Source: Polynucleobacter sp. AP-Elch-400A-B2
Lineage (GTDB): Bacteria; Pseudomonadota; Gammaproteobacteria; Burkholderiales; Burkholderiaceae
Reading direction: 5' to 3'
DNA: 64,000 nt
Assembly (NCBI RefSeq): GCF_018688355.1
Contig: NZ_CP061317.1
Coordinates: 1,062,091-1,126,090 of the forward strand
Both the position numbers and the translations under genes were made by a program. The notes under the pieces were generated by a model. It was not told where the DNA came from. It saw nothing but the letters and a program-made list of their open reading frames with translations, and did not search any database. Shown one piece after another: positions 25,404-34,206 of the stretch (the stretch's first letter is position 1; every line of letters starts with the position of its first letter).

Positions 25404-25817
25404 ATGAACAAGAAAACAGATCAAGAATATAAAAAATCACTGAGTGATATTCAATATCGAGTGACCCGTGAGGCTGCTACAGAAAGACCGTTTTCTGGAG
25501 AATTCTGGGATCACTGGACTGCCGGTCAATACCGCTGCATTTGCTGCGACACCCCGCTATTTCAATCCGCAACTAAGTTTGATGCAGGTTGTGGCTGGCC
25601 CAGCTATAACGCACCGGAAAATAACGAGGTGATTACTGAAATTCGGGACGTAACTCATGGAATGATTCGCACTGAAGTGCGTTGTACGGCATGTGATGCG
25701 CATTTAGGCCACGTATTTGAAGATGGTCCACAACCCACTGGACTGCGCTATTGCATCAATTCAGCATCCTTAGCATTTGAACCCTCTGAGAATGCCGCCC
25801 CAAGTAAAGCGGAATAA
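25404..25817 (+). CDS. msrB: Peptide-methionine (R)-S-oxide reductase MsrB
   Basis: The 137-residue repair enzyme reduces methionine-R-sulfoxide in proteins. Zinc ligands are Cys45/Cys48 and Cys94/Cys97; the catalytic Cys117 is in GLRYCINSASLAFEP. KFDAGCGWPSYNAP and HLGHVFEDGP are the substrate loops. Cys47 is an extra cysteine between the first zinc ligands. No signal peptide, so it is cytosolic. It is co-oriented with selO, yciB, bolA and a peptidyl-prolyl isomerase gene. Confidence 0.97.
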   Translation: MNKKTDQEYKKSLSDIQYRVTREAATERPFSGEFWDHWTAGQYRCICCDTPLFQSATKFDAGCGWPSYNAPENNEVITEIRDVTHGMIRTEVRCTACDAHLGHVFEDGPQPTGLRYCINSASLAFEPSENAAPSKAE

Positions 25818-25844
25818 ATTACAAATAGCTGGATAATCAAGCCC

Positions 25845-26393
25845 ATGAAATTTCTATTCGACTTATTCCCGATCATCCTCTTTTTTATCGCCTTTAAATT
25901 TGGTGACATCTACACCGCAACTATCGTCGCAATGGTCGCCACGATTGGCCAAATACTCTGGGTGTATTACCGACATCGTAAGATTGACGCCATGCAGTGG
26001 GTCAGCCTTGTCATGATTCTGGTATTTGGAAGCCTCACCATCTTCTTGCACGATAAGACTTTTATTCAACTAAAGCCAACTGCGCTTTACTGGCTATTTG
26101 CAGGCGCCCTATTTATTAGCGCTCAATTTTTTCAGAAAAATTGGATCCAAGTGTTGATGGCTAAACAAATTACTCTAAAAGAGCACAGCTCAAAATCAAT
26201 TTGGCATCAAGTGAATATGGCCTGGGCATTATTTTTCTTTTTTATGGGTGCACTCAATCTCTATATCGCCTTTGAGTACTCTGAGGAAACTTGGGTCAAC
26301 TTTAAGCTATTTGGCAGCACAGGATTGCTAGTAATATTTGTGATCCTTCAAGGTGTCTGGCTCACTCGCCATATGGAGCATCCTGCAGAATGA
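25845..26393 (+). CDS. yciB: Inner membrane-spanning protein YciB (septation protein A)
   Basis: The 182-residue polytopic membrane protein has five or six hydrophobic segments. It begins MKFLFDLFPIILFFIAFKFGDIYTAT and contains the conserved KPTALYWLFAGALF and NMAWALFFFFMGALNLYIAF blocks of YciB/IspA proteins. It is involved in cell-envelope and division homeostasis. It overlaps bolA by four bases (ATGA at 26390-26393), showing coupled translation; the yciB-bolA pair is conserved in betaproteobacteria. Confidence 0.94.
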   Translation: MKFLFDLFPIILFFIAFKFGDIYTATIVAMVATIGQILWVYYRHRKIDAMQWVSLVMILVFGSLTIFLHDKTFIQLKPTALYWLFAGALFISAQFFQKNWIQVLMAKQITLKEHSSKSIWHQVNMAWALFFFFMGALNLYIAFEYSEETWVNFKLFGSTGLLVIFVILQGVWLTRHMEHPAE

Positions 26394-26680
26394 ATATCAA
26401 TCAAGAGCGAATTGTCCGATTTGAATCTGACCTCAGGTTAGCGTTTCAGGTAAGTCATTTACATATTGAGGATGAAAGCCATCTTCATGCAGGTCATGCG
26501 GGTGCCGCTTCTGGTGGGGGTCACTTTAAACTGACCATCGTAGCCCCAGAATTTGAGGGAATGACTAAGGTAGCCCGTCATAGAGCTATCTATGCTGCTT
26601 TAAATAGCCACTTTCCTGATGCAATCCATGCTCTGACCATCCTGGCATACACCGCTAGCGAAAGCACCCATTCAACCTAG
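26390..26680 (+). CDS. bolA: BolA family protein
   Basis: The 96-residue BolA/IbaG-fold protein has LRLAFQVSHLHIEDESHLHAGHAG with histidines of the loop that binds Fe-S clusters together with monothiol glutaredoxins. GGHFKLTIVAPEFEGMTKVARHRAIYAAL and the C-terminal HALTILAYT follow. It helps in Fe-S cluster trafficking or in stress-linked morphology control. It is translationally coupled to yciB and lies 43 bases before the isomerase gene. Confidence 0.94.
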   Translation: MNINQERIVRFESDLRLAFQVSHLHIEDESHLHAGHAGAASGGGHFKLTIVAPEFEGMTKVARHRAIYAALNSHFPDAIHALTILAYTASESTHST

Positions 26681-26723
26681 ATTGCTTTAAGATTCTCTTT
26701 TACCAATATTTAAATTCCTCTCC

Positions 26724-27518
26724 ATGTTCAACACACGCCAATTTTTGACTATCAGCGCCTGCGCTGCTGCGCTTTTCTCAACAGCCGTTTATGCCCAAAA
26801 CGCCGCCATTGTTAATGGCAAGGCAATTCCGAAGGCGCAACTAGACAAATTGGTTCAAAAATCCAATCAACCAGATAATCCGCAAGTACGAGATCAAGCA
26901 AGAGAAATGCTGGTTACTCGTGAACTCATTTTGCAAGAAGCTAACAATCGCGGTGTCATGCAAAAAGAATCAGTACGCGATCAACTCGAACAATCCAAGA
27001 TGGGTGTTTTGATAGCAGCGGTTTTTGAAGACTACGTAGAGCGTGAAGGCGTTGCAGAGTCCGAGCTGAAAGCAGCATACGAGCAAGTGAAAGGCCAGTA
27101 CACCGGTAAGGAGTATCACGTAGAGCATATTTTGGTAGAAAAAGAAGTGGATGCAAAATCCATTACCGCCCAAATCAAAGCCGGTGCTAACTTTGCACAA
27201 ATTGCTAAGGAGAAGTCCAAGGATCCCGGCTCTGCACCAAATGGCGGAGATCTGGGCTGGGTAAGCGATAAAGCGCTTGTCCCGGAATTTTCCAAAGCGA
27301 TGGTGCAGCTAAAAAAAGGGAAGATTACAGACAAACCCGTAAAGACCCAATATGGCTGGCACATCATCAGAATGGATGATGTTCGCGATGTCAAGGCGCC
27401 AAGCATGGAAGAAATCAAAGACCAGCTAAAGCAGATGATCACAGCAGATCAAAATTGGCAAAAAATGAAGTTCTCTGAGTTGATGCAAAAGCTCCGCGCT
27501 AAGGCCAAGATTCAATAA
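26724..27518 (+). CDS. Periplasmic PpiC-type (parvulin) peptidyl-prolyl isomerase
   Basis: The 264-residue exported foldase has a signal peptide (about 1-24, AALFSTAVYAQ). A SurA-like N-terminal helical part (AAIVNGKAIPKAQLDKLVQK) precedes the parvulin domain (about 130-225: EYHVEHILVEKE, SKDPGSAPNGGDLGWVS, KTQYGWHIIRMDD). It probably aids folding of outer-membrane proteins. It ends 23 bases before a well-formed terminator, closing the selO-msrB-yciB-bolA run. Confidence 0.93.
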   Translation: MFNTRQFLTISACAAALFSTAVYAQNAAIVNGKAIPKAQLDKLVQKSNQPDNPQVRDQAREMLVTRELILQEANNRGVMQKESVRDQLEQSKMGVLIAAVFEDYVEREGVAESELKAAYEQVKGQYTGKEYHVEHILVEKEVDAKSITAQIKAGANFAQIAKEKSKDPGSAPNGGDLGWVSDKALVPEFSKAMVQLKKGKITDKPVKTQYGWHIIRMDDVRDVKAPSMEEIKDQLKQMITADQNWQKMKFSELMQKLRAKAKIQ

Positions 27519-27541
27519 GAAGTTTGTACTTCAAGATTACA

Positions 27542-27569
27542 AACCCAGGCCAACTCCCTGGGTTTTTTC
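27542..27569 (+). terminator. Intrinsic terminator after the isomerase gene
   Basis: AACCCAGG (27542-27549) pairs with CCTGGGTT (27557-27564) around CCAACTC-type loop bases, and is followed by a run of Ts. It closes the selO-to-ppiC gene run. Confidence 0.85.
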
Positions 27570-27609
27570 TTGAGCAACGGGAAACCAGATTTACCTTTAT
27601 ATTGGCAGA

Positions 27610-27996
27610 ATGATGATTCTTCACACTATGCTCAGAGTTGGCAATATGACTCGTTCGATTGATTTCTATACCAAAGTTTTGGGAATGAACCTGCTTCGTA
27701 GCACTGAACGCCCAGAGCAAAAATATTCTCTTGCATTTGTAGGTTTCGGAAAAGGGAATGCAGACGGCCAGTCTGAGATTGAACTCACATACAACCATGG
27801 TGTAGAGAGCTATCAACTTGGTGACGCCTACGGACACATTGCTATTGGCGTTGATGACGCCTATGCCGCTTGTGAAAAAATCAAAGCCGCCGGCGGAAAT
27901 GTTACGCGTGAGGCTGGCCCGGTCATGGGTGGTGATACCGTCATCGCTTTCGTCACCGACCCTGACGGCTATAAAATCGAATTAATTCAACGCTAG
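27610..27996 (+). CDS. gloA: Lactoylglutathione lyase (glyoxalase I)
   Basis: The 128-residue VOC-fold metalloenzyme converts the methylglyoxal-glutathione hemithioacetal to S-lactoylglutathione. Metal ligands lie in LHTMLRVGNM (His), QSEIELTYNHG (Glu), YGHIAIGVDD (His) and GYKIELIQR (Glu), the four-site pattern of GloA. The start could be the ATG at 27610 or the adjacent one at 27613. It stands alone after a terminator, 15 bases before the GNAT-family gene. Confidence 0.96.
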   Translation: MMILHTMLRVGNMTRSIDFYTKVLGMNLLRSTERPEQKYSLAFVGFGKGNADGQSEIELTYNHGVESYQLGDAYGHIAIGVDDAYAACEKIKAAGGNVTREAGPVMGGDTVIAFVTDPDGYKIELIQR

Positions 27997-28011
27997 ATAT
28001 TTTTTATTTAG

Positions 28012-29184
28012 TTGAAGCAAGGCGCCATCCAACTTCGAGTTATTGATAGTCTTTCGCAGATTGCTGAAGATGATTGGAATGCCCTGCTATCGCCTGAAGC
28101 AGGCCCATTTCTAAAGCATGCATTTCTCAATGCATTAGAGCTTAGCGGATGTGTGGGCGGCAATACTGGCTGGCAAGCTACTCACTTACTCGTTGAGGAT
28201 TCTGAATCAAGACTCCTCGGTGCCATGCCCCTCTATCTAAAGCGACACTCCTATGGAGAGTTTGTTTTCGACTGGGCATGGGCTCAGGCATACGAGCAGA
28301 ACAATATGCCCTACTATCCCAAAGCGCTCTCCGCCATTCCCTTTACTCCCGTACGCGGACCCAGACTACTCGTAGCGCAAACAGCGGATAAGAATGCAGT
28401 ACAAGAGATCTTAGTCTCTGGATTAAAGACACTAGTTGATCAAAACGCACTTTCGTCTGCCCACGTCCTCTTTCCCGAGAGCAGCGAACTATTGGAGCTG
28501 GAAAAACAAGGATTTATGTTGCGTAACTCAGTACAGTTTCACTGGCAAAACATCGGTTACCAAGACTTTGAGCAATTTCTTGCAGATCTCACCATGAAAC
28601 GTCGCAAGAATATTCGGCGAGAGCGTGCATCTGTAGCCATGCACAAAATGAGCTATCAACATATTCCAGGAACGCAAGCAACGAAAGATGATTGGGCATT
28701 CTTTTATCGCTGCTATGAAAATACGTATATTGAGCATCGCTCTTCCCCTTACTTAACGGAAGAATCTATTCAAATGCTTGGAAAGGATTTACCTGAGAAT
28801 TTTCACCTCATTATTGCCATCCAGGATGAAAGGCCAATTGCATCATCGTTGCTGGTAGTGGATCGCCCGAACTCAAAAGCATACGGGCGTTATTGGGGAG
28901 CAATCGAACATATCCCCTGTCTACATTTTGAATTAGCTTATTACCAGGCAATTGAGTATTGTATTAAGGAGGGCATTCAAGTATTTGAAGGTGGAGCCCA
29001 AGGCGAACACAAGATGGCTAGAGGCTTTTTACCAACCACTCTGCAATCAGCCCACTGGATAGCGGATGCTGGCTTTTCAAATGCAGTGAAGCGTTTTTTA
29101 GAGCGTGAACGTGCAGGTATGGCAGCTTATGTTGATGAGCTCGAGCAACATATTCCTTTGAAATCGTCTAAAGTACTGCTATGA
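28012..29184 (+). CDS. GNAT-fold protein of the DUF482/peptidoglycan-biosynthesis-like family
   Basis: The 390-residue protein has a probable TTG start at 28012. The N-terminal block RVIDSLSQIAEDDWNALLS followed by GTMP-like YLKRHSYGEFVFDWAWAQAY and PFTPVRGPRLL, then MKRRKNIRRERASV and FEGGAQGEHKMARGF, is characteristic of the large GNAT-related family (DUF482) widespread in proteobacteria. Its biochemical function is not established. It overlaps the DUF1289 gene by four bases, so the two are coupled. Confidence 0.85.
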   Translation: MKQGAIQLRVIDSLSQIAEDDWNALLSPEAGPFLKHAFLNALELSGCVGGNTGWQATHLLVEDSESRLLGAMPLYLKRHSYGEFVFDWAWAQAYEQNNMPYYPKALSAIPFTPVRGPRLLVAQTADKNAVQEILVSGLKTLVDQNALSSAHVLFPESSELLELEKQGFMLRNSVQFHWQNIGYQDFEQFLADLTMKRRKNIRRERASVAMHKMSYQHIPGTQATKDDWAFFYRCYENTYIEHRSSPYLTEESIQMLGKDLPENFHLIIAIQDERPIASSLLVVDRPNSKAYGRYWGAIEHIPCLHFELAYYQAIEYCIKEGIQVFEGGAQGEHKMARGFLPTTLQSAHWIADAGFSNAVKRFLERERAGMAAYVDELEQHIPLKSSKVLL

Positions 29185-29429
29185 CCGAATCCATTAACAA
29201 CTCACCAGAACAAGCTGGGGCAAATTCTTTAGCTGTTGGTGACGACAGCTCTGACTCCCCTTGCATTGGAGTCTGCACGACACTGTACGATGACGTCTGC
29301 CAAGGTTGTGGCCGCACTCTAGGTGAAGTCAGTAATTGGGTCTTTTTTAGCCAAGAAGAAAAAGATTCTGTCTGGAAACGCATCCGTGCAGAAGGCACTG
29401 CAATGCGATTCCAACGTCAAGCCAAGTAA
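29181..29429 (+). CDS. DUF1289 family small zinc-ribbon-like protein
   Basis: The 82-residue protein has the DUF1289 core SPCIGVCTTLYDDVCQGCGRTLGEVSNW (split here by its cysteines C-x3-C and C-x2-C), followed by SQEEKDSVWKRI. Four cysteines suggest a bound metal or Fe-S centre; function is unknown. It overlaps the stop of the GNAT-type gene by four bases, a pairing seen in related genomes, and ends six bases before the convergent ABC-F gene. Confidence 0.88.
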   Translation: MTESINNSPEQAGANSLAVGDDSSDSPCIGVCTTLYDDVCQGCGRTLGEVSNWVFFSQEEKDSVWKRIRAEGTAMRFQRQAK

Positions 29430-29434
29430 GAAAT

Positions 29435-31042
29435 TTAGCCAGCTAAAGCTTGACTACGTAGATATTCTTCGTAGGTTCCCGAGTAGTCGGCAATTGAACC
29501 ATCCATCTTCACTTCGAGGATACGATTAGCCAGTGCTGAGACAAACTCACGATCATGGGATACAAAAATTAAAGTGCCTTCGTATTTCTCAAGCGCAATT
29601 TGCAAGCTCTCAATGGATTCCATATCCATGTGGTTCGTAGGCTCATCCATTGCAAGTACGTTATATTTTTGAAGCATCAATTTGCCCCAAATCATTCTGC
29701 CCTTCTCGCCACCAGATAGTACTTTGACGGACTTGCCAATATCATCGCCAGAGAATAGTAAGCGACCTAATGTGCCACGAATCGATTGATCATCGTCACC
29801 TGTATTACGCCAGCTATTCATCCAATCCATGAGCAATTCGTCTTTTGCGAACATCTCAGTATTGTCTTGTGGCATTACGCCCACGTAGGCGTTTTCTGCC
29901 CACTTCACATCACCGCTGTCGGCGGAAATTCCATCAAAGCGTTTACTCAAAATAGTTTTAAGCAGCGTTGTCTTACCTGCACCGTTTTGTCCAATGATGG
30001 CAATCTTTTCACCGGCACGCACAGCTAGCTTAAAATTTTTGAAGATGGTACGGTCATAGGCCTTAGTCAGCGCATTGCACTCAACAGCCATATTGTGTAA
30101 CTTCTTCTCAGAATCAAAACGAATAAATGGGTTCTGACGTGAAGAGGGCTTCACTTCAACAATCTCAATTTTCTCTAATTGTTTTTGACGTGAGGTAGCC
30201 TGACGTGCCTTCGATGCATTTGCAGAGAATCGGGCCACGAAAGCCGCTAATTCAGCAATCTTTTCTTTGGCTTTAACGTTATTGCTAAGTTGCTGTGTTC
30301 TTGCCTGAACGGATGCCAGCATGTAGGAGTCGTAATTTCCCGGATACACCTTCAATGTTCCAAAGTCCATATCCGCCATATGCGTGCATACCTCATTGAG
30401 GAAGTGGCGATCATGGGAAATGATGACGATCGTGCTCTTAATTTGGTTCAGAATGTCTTCAAGCCAATGAATGGAGTGAATATCCAAGTTATTGGTTGGC
30501 TCATCCAGTAGCAATACATCTGGATCGGAGAACAAAGCTTGCGCCAACAATACGCGCAATTTCCAACCCGGGGCCACGGCACTCATTGGCCCATTATGTT
30601 GCTCGATTGGAATACCAATACCTAACAACAGCTCACCTGCTTTTGCCTCTGCGGTATAGCCACCGTACTCGGCATATTTACCTTCGAGCTCAGCAGCCTT
30701 CATGTAATCTTCATCAGTGGCATCTGCGTTGGCATAGATAGCATCGCGTTCAGCTGCAGCTTTCCACATCTCTTCGTGACCCATCATCACCACATCAAGT
30801 ACGCGCTCATCTTCATACGCAAATTGGTCTTGGCGCAATTTACCCAAACGAATACCAGGATCGAGGCTCACGTTTCCGCTGGTTGGCTCTAGCTCTCCCC
30901 CCAAAATCTTCATGAAAGTGGATTTACCGCAACCGTTTGCGCCGATCAGGCCATAGCGATTACCGCCGCCAAACTTAACGGAAATGTTTTCGAACAGGGG
31001 TTTTGCCCCAAACTGCATAGTGATATTAGATGCGGACAGCAC
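29435..31042 (-). CDS. ABC-F family ATPase (YbiT-like)
   Basis: The 535-residue protein has two ATP-binding cassettes and no membrane domain. The first has Walker A GANGCGKST and Walker B LLLDEPTNNLDIHS, with an unusual signature region APGWKLRVLLAQAL, as in YbiT. The second has GQNGAGKTT and the standard LSGGEKGRMIWGK. A P-site tRNA interaction-motif linker lies between. ABC-F proteins act on ribosomes (translation rescue or antibiotic protection). Length and signature favour the YbiT subgroup over EttA or Uup. Confidence 0.93.
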   Translation of the reverse strand: MLSASNITMQFGAKPLFENISVKFGGGNRYGLIGANGCGKSTFMKILGGELEPTSGNVSLDPGIRLGKLRQDQFAYEDERVLDVVMMGHEEMWKAAAERDAIYANADATDEDYMKAAELEGKYAEYGGYTAEAKAGELLLGIGIPIEQHNGPMSAVAPGWKLRVLLAQALFSDPDVLLLDEPTNNLDIHSIHWLEDILNQIKSTIVIISHDRHFLNEVCTHMADMDFGTLKVYPGNYDSYMLASVQARTQQLSNNVKAKEKIAELAAFVARFSANASKARQATSRQKQLEKIEIVEVKPSSRQNPFIRFDSEKKLHNMAVECNALTKAYDRTIFKNFKLAVRAGEKIAIIGQNGAGKTTLLKTILSKRFDGISADSGDVKWAENAYVGVMPQDNTEMFAKDELLMDWMNSWRNTGDDDQSIRGTLGRLLFSGDDIGKSVKVLSGGEKGRMIWGKLMLQKYNVLAMDEPTNHMDMESIESLQIALEKYEGTLIFVSHDREFVSALANRILEVKMDGSIADYSGTYEEYLRSQALAG

Positions 31043-31116
31043 GGATGTATTCTTACTTTCTGATAGGTCAATTCAAGGATGCGGATGCAGGTTTTGCATC
31101 AAAGAGCATTATTTTA

Positions 31117-31140
31117 ACGGCTTGCGGCTAAAAAAGCCGT
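31117..31140. terminator. Hairpin, possible terminator downstream of yhhQ
   Basis: ACGGCTT (31117-31123) and AAGCCGT (31134-31140) form a 7-bp stem. On the minus strand it follows the yhhQ stop directly, with a mixed T-rich tract. The T-run is imperfect. Confidence 0.45.
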
Positions 31141-31143
31141 AAA

Positions 31144-31854
31144 TTAGACTTTCAGCTTAAATGGCGTGAAATCAGTATGAATATCGTAGTGGTCCTGATT
31201 TTCCTGACGCTTGAGAAAACCAATCACCCAATAGGTCAGAGGGGTTGCTAGAACCTCCCAGGCAGTCTTTAGGACATATTGAGACGCCGCGACAGCCAAG
31301 ACCTCATTTATCGGCCATAGACCGTAAAAGGCCAGAATATAAAAGAGTGAGGAGTCGACCAATTCTCCGCAAGCGGTAGAACCAATGGTACGCATCCAGA
31401 GATGGCGCCCTTGGGTCAGGATCTTCATTTTCGCCAAGGTATAGCTATTTACGAAACTTCCGCAGCAAAAAGCAATCATTGAGGCAAGTGCTACTCGCCA
31501 AGAATTGCCAAATACCGTTTCCATACCCTGCTGGTAGTTGGCCATATAGGAGCCGGGTGCGACTGGCAAAGCAATCACCAATTGTGCCATGATCGCGGCA
31601 AAAGCGAGGGCTGCAAAACCCGCCCAAACTGCCCGGCGATCGTAAGCGTAGCCATAGACCTCAGTCAGGATATCGCCAAAAAAGTAAGCAATCGGAAAAA
31701 AGAGGATTCCAGCCCCAAAGGTGAGATTGCCAAAATAGGGCAAATCTAATGTGGCAGCCTTGCCAGCGCCTATAAAGTTGGAGCACAGCAGAACCACCAC
31801 AAAGGCAGCCAATATCAGGTCGTAATAGCGATGATGACGTCTAGGTGCGTCCAT
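31144..31854 (-). CDS. yhhQ: Queuosine precursor transporter YhhQ (DUF165)
   Basis: The protein has 236 residues from the ATG at 31854 (MDAPRRHHRYYDLILAAF). A longer in-frame start at 31911 would add 19 residues and intrude on the gcdH promoter gap. About six membrane helices, with the family blocks FPIAYFFGDILTEVYGYAYDRR, FVNSYTLAKMKILTQGRHLWMRTIGSTACGE and VDSSLFYILAF, identify the YhhQ/QueT-like importer of preQ0/preQ1 for tRNA queuosine. It is an inner-membrane protein, divergent from gcdH. Confidence 0.93.
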   Translation of the reverse strand: MDAPRRHHRYYDLILAAFVVVLLCSNFIGAGKAATLDLPYFGNLTFGAGILFFPIAYFFGDILTEVYGYAYDRRAVWAGFAALAFAAIMAQLVIALPVAPGSYMANYQQGMETVFGNSWRVALASMIAFCCGSFVNSYTLAKMKILTQGRHLWMRTIGSTACGELVDSSLFYILAFYGLWPINEVLAVAASQYVLKTAWEVLATPLTYWVIGFLKRQENQDHYDIHTDFTPFKLKV

Positions 31855-31949
31855 AAGTCTAGAAAAATGGATAATAGATAAAAGAATATCCGCATTCTTG
31901 AAAATAAACAAAATGCTGATTAAAACCCCCTAAAGGATCATTAAGAACC

Positions 31950-33128
31950 ATGAGCAAAGCTAGTTTTAATTGGGCCGACCCCCTACTCCTTGATACACAA
32001 CTGACAGAAGACGAGCGCATGATTCGTGATGCGGCAGCCGAATATGCACAGGGTCGATTGATGCCACGTGTACATGATGCTTTTCGTAATGAGACTACTG
32101 ACTCTGCAATCTTCCGTGAAATGGGCGAGCTGGGCCTTTTAGGAATCACTATTCCTGAGCAGTACGGTGGTGCAAATCTAAATTACGTTTCTTATGGACT
32201 GATCGCTCGCGAAATTGAGCGCGTTGATTCTGGTTACCGCTCCATGATGAGTGTGCAATCTTCTTTAGTGATGGTGCCCATTAATGAATTTGGTACTGAA
32301 GCACAAAAGCAAAAATACTTACCAAAATTAGCCACCGGCGAATGGATTGGTTGCTTTGGCTTAACTGAGCCCAACTATGGTTCTGATGCCGGTGGCATGA
32401 TCACTAGAGCCAAAAAGGTTCCGGGCGGCTTTTCATTAACTGGATCCAAGATGTGGATCTCTAATTCTCCAATCGCAGATGTATTTGTTGTCTGGGCTAA
32501 AAATGATGAGGGCTTGATTAGAGGCTTCATTCTAGAAAAAGGTATGAAGGGCTTATCCGCACCCAAGATCAGTGGCAAAATGGGTCTACGCGCCTCCATC
32601 ACCGGTGAAATCGTCATGGATGAAGTCTTCGTTCCAGCCGAAAATGAGTTCCCAGAAGTTACTGGTCTCAAGGGCCCATTTACTTGCTTAAACTCAGCAC
32701 GCTATGGCATTGCCTGGGGTACGCTTGGGGCTGCTGAGTGGTGTTGGTATGCAGCGCGCCAATACACCATGGATCGCAAGCAATTTGATCGCCCTCTCGC
32801 AGCAAATCAGCTGGTACAAAAGAAACTTGCAGATATGCAAACTGAAATTACCTTAGCGCTACAAGGCTGCCTACGTTTAGGTCGTATGAAAGATGAAGGG
32901 ATTGCAGCGCCAGAAATCACCTCCATCATGAAGCGCAACTCTTGTGGAAAATCATTGGATATTGCCCGCCTAGCGAGAGATATGCACGGCGGTAACGGCA
33001 TCTCTGATGAGTATGGCGTCATTCGTCATATGCTCAATCTGGAAGTCGTCAATACTTATGAAGGTACACATGATATTCACGCCCTCATCTTGGGTCGTGC
33101 ACAAACTGGAATTCAGGCTTTTAGTTAA
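31950..33128 (+). CDS. gcdH: Acyl-CoA dehydrogenase, probably glutaryl-CoA dehydrogenase
   Basis: The 392-residue flavoenzyme has the N-terminal MIRDAAAEYAQGRLMPRV, the FAD/substrate block CFGLTEPNYGSDAGGMITRA, MWISNSPIADVFVVWAK, ARYGIAWGTLGAAEWCW, and the C-terminal NTYEGTHDIHALILGRAQTG with the catalytic glutamate of TYEGT. These match glutaryl-CoA dehydrogenases, which oxidatively decarboxylate glutaryl-CoA to crotonyl-CoA in lysine/tryptophan catabolism. It is a single gene with AAGGA upstream. Its stop overlaps the convergent mnmH stop. Confidence 0.92.
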   Translation: MSKASFNWADPLLLDTQLTEDERMIRDAAAEYAQGRLMPRVHDAFRNETTDSAIFREMGELGLLGITIPEQYGGANLNYVSYGLIAREIERVDSGYRSMMSVQSSLVMVPINEFGTEAQKQKYLPKLATGEWIGCFGLTEPNYGSDAGGMITRAKKVPGGFSLTGSKMWISNSPIADVFVVWAKNDEGLIRGFILEKGMKGLSAPKISGKMGLRASITGEIVMDEVFVPAENEFPEVTGLKGPFTCLNSARYGIAWGTLGAAEWCWYAARQYTMDRKQFDRPLAANQLVQKKLADMQTEITLALQGCLRLGRMKDEGIAAPEITSIMKRNSCGKSLDIARLARDMHGGNGISDEYGVIRHMLNLEVVNTYEGTHDIHALILGRAQTGIQAFS

Positions 33129-34198
33129 AGTCCAAGCTTGGTGATCAGATCTTTTGCTGTTTTTGCAAATGCTTCATCACTGTCATTCTCAAGTTGTACA
33201 AAGTGATCTTCGCGATAGCTCGGAAAATTACGAATAATTGAGGATTGATAGGATGGGTCGTAATGCATCACCAATAACTCCTCGACCAAACTCTCAAAAT
33301 CACCTACATCAATGGCCTCATGCCATTTATTGATTTGCTCCTTGCCATAACGTGATGTCAGCAAGCTTAGCTTTTCTTTAAAGTTGTCGGGATAAGATAA
33401 GAAATGCTGATACTCCCTTAGCAACCAGGATACTCGCGTATGGGTGTTAGAGCGAAGCTCTATGCATTGCCCCTCACGAATGCGCTCCATCAAGAGATCG
33501 GGAATGTGCAATCCGCCAACCTTTTTGCTTTCAGATTCGACAAACACTGTCTTGGACGGATCTAATGAATTCAATGCATTCCATAGATTCGTCTCAAAGC
33601 CTTTTTGTGAAGGCTGCTCTATATTGGGTTCGTTACCCAGTACCGATCCACGGTGAATAGCCAAGCCTTCTAGATCTAGTATCTGCTGATTAAGTAAACC
33701 AATTTCCTGAAGAATGCGTGTCTTACCACTTCCGGTCATGCCAGCAATCACCTGAAAAGAAAAATCTTTAGCAGCTTGGTCGAGATCATTAATCACGACA
33801 CGCCGAAAGCCTTGGTAACCACTTTGCAATTGCAGGGCTTTCCAGCCAATGCGATTGAGGATATGAGTAAAGGCACCACTACGCTCACCACCACGCCAAC
33901 AATAAATTAAGGGGCGCCACTCTCTCGGAAAATCAATCAGGGAGTTTTCTAAATGATCGGCAATATTACGCGAAACATAAGCAGCACCCAATTTCTTGGC
34001 AACAAATGGGGAGGCTTGCTTGTACAGAGTCCCAATCTCAATACGCTCATCATTACTTAGGACCGGAAGATTGATTGCACCGGGTATATGATCTAAAGCA
34101 AACTCCGCAGGTGTTCTCACATCAATAATGGCATCAAGTTCAGCTAAAGAGGATGCCAGCTTTTCAATGCTCAGAATATGCGGGTTAATGGGTTGCAA
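33125..34198 (-). CDS. mnmH: tRNA 2-selenouridine synthase (SelU/MnmH)
   Basis: The 357-residue protein has an N-terminal rhodanese domain with catalytic Cys100 in YCWRGGERS, and a P-loop domain with GMTGSGKT at 153-160. It replaces the sulfur of 2-thiouridine at tRNA position 34 by selenium from selenophosphate, via a geranylated intermediate. No selD is in the window. It is the last gene on the minus strand after the sulfur-transport genes, 8 bases from the thioesterase gene, so it may share the sox-linked transcript. Confidence 0.95.
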   Translation of the reverse strand: MQPINPHILSIEKLASSLAELDAIIDVRTPAEFALDHIPGAINLPVLSNDERIEIGTLYKQASPFVAKKLGAAYVSRNIADHLENSLIDFPREWRPLIYCWRGGERSGAFTHILNRIGWKALQLQSGYQGFRRVVINDLDQAAKDFSFQVIAGMTGSGKTRILQEIGLLNQQILDLEGLAIHRGSVLGNEPNIEQPSQKGFETNLWNALNSLDPSKTVFVESESKKVGGLHIPDLLMERIREGQCIELRSNTHTRVSWLLREYQHFLSYPDNFKEKLSLLTSRYGKEQINKWHEAIDVGDFESLVEELLVMHYDPSYQSSIIRNFPSYREDHFVQLENDSDEAFAKTAKDLITKLGL

Positions 34199-34206
34199 AA
34201 AATATC

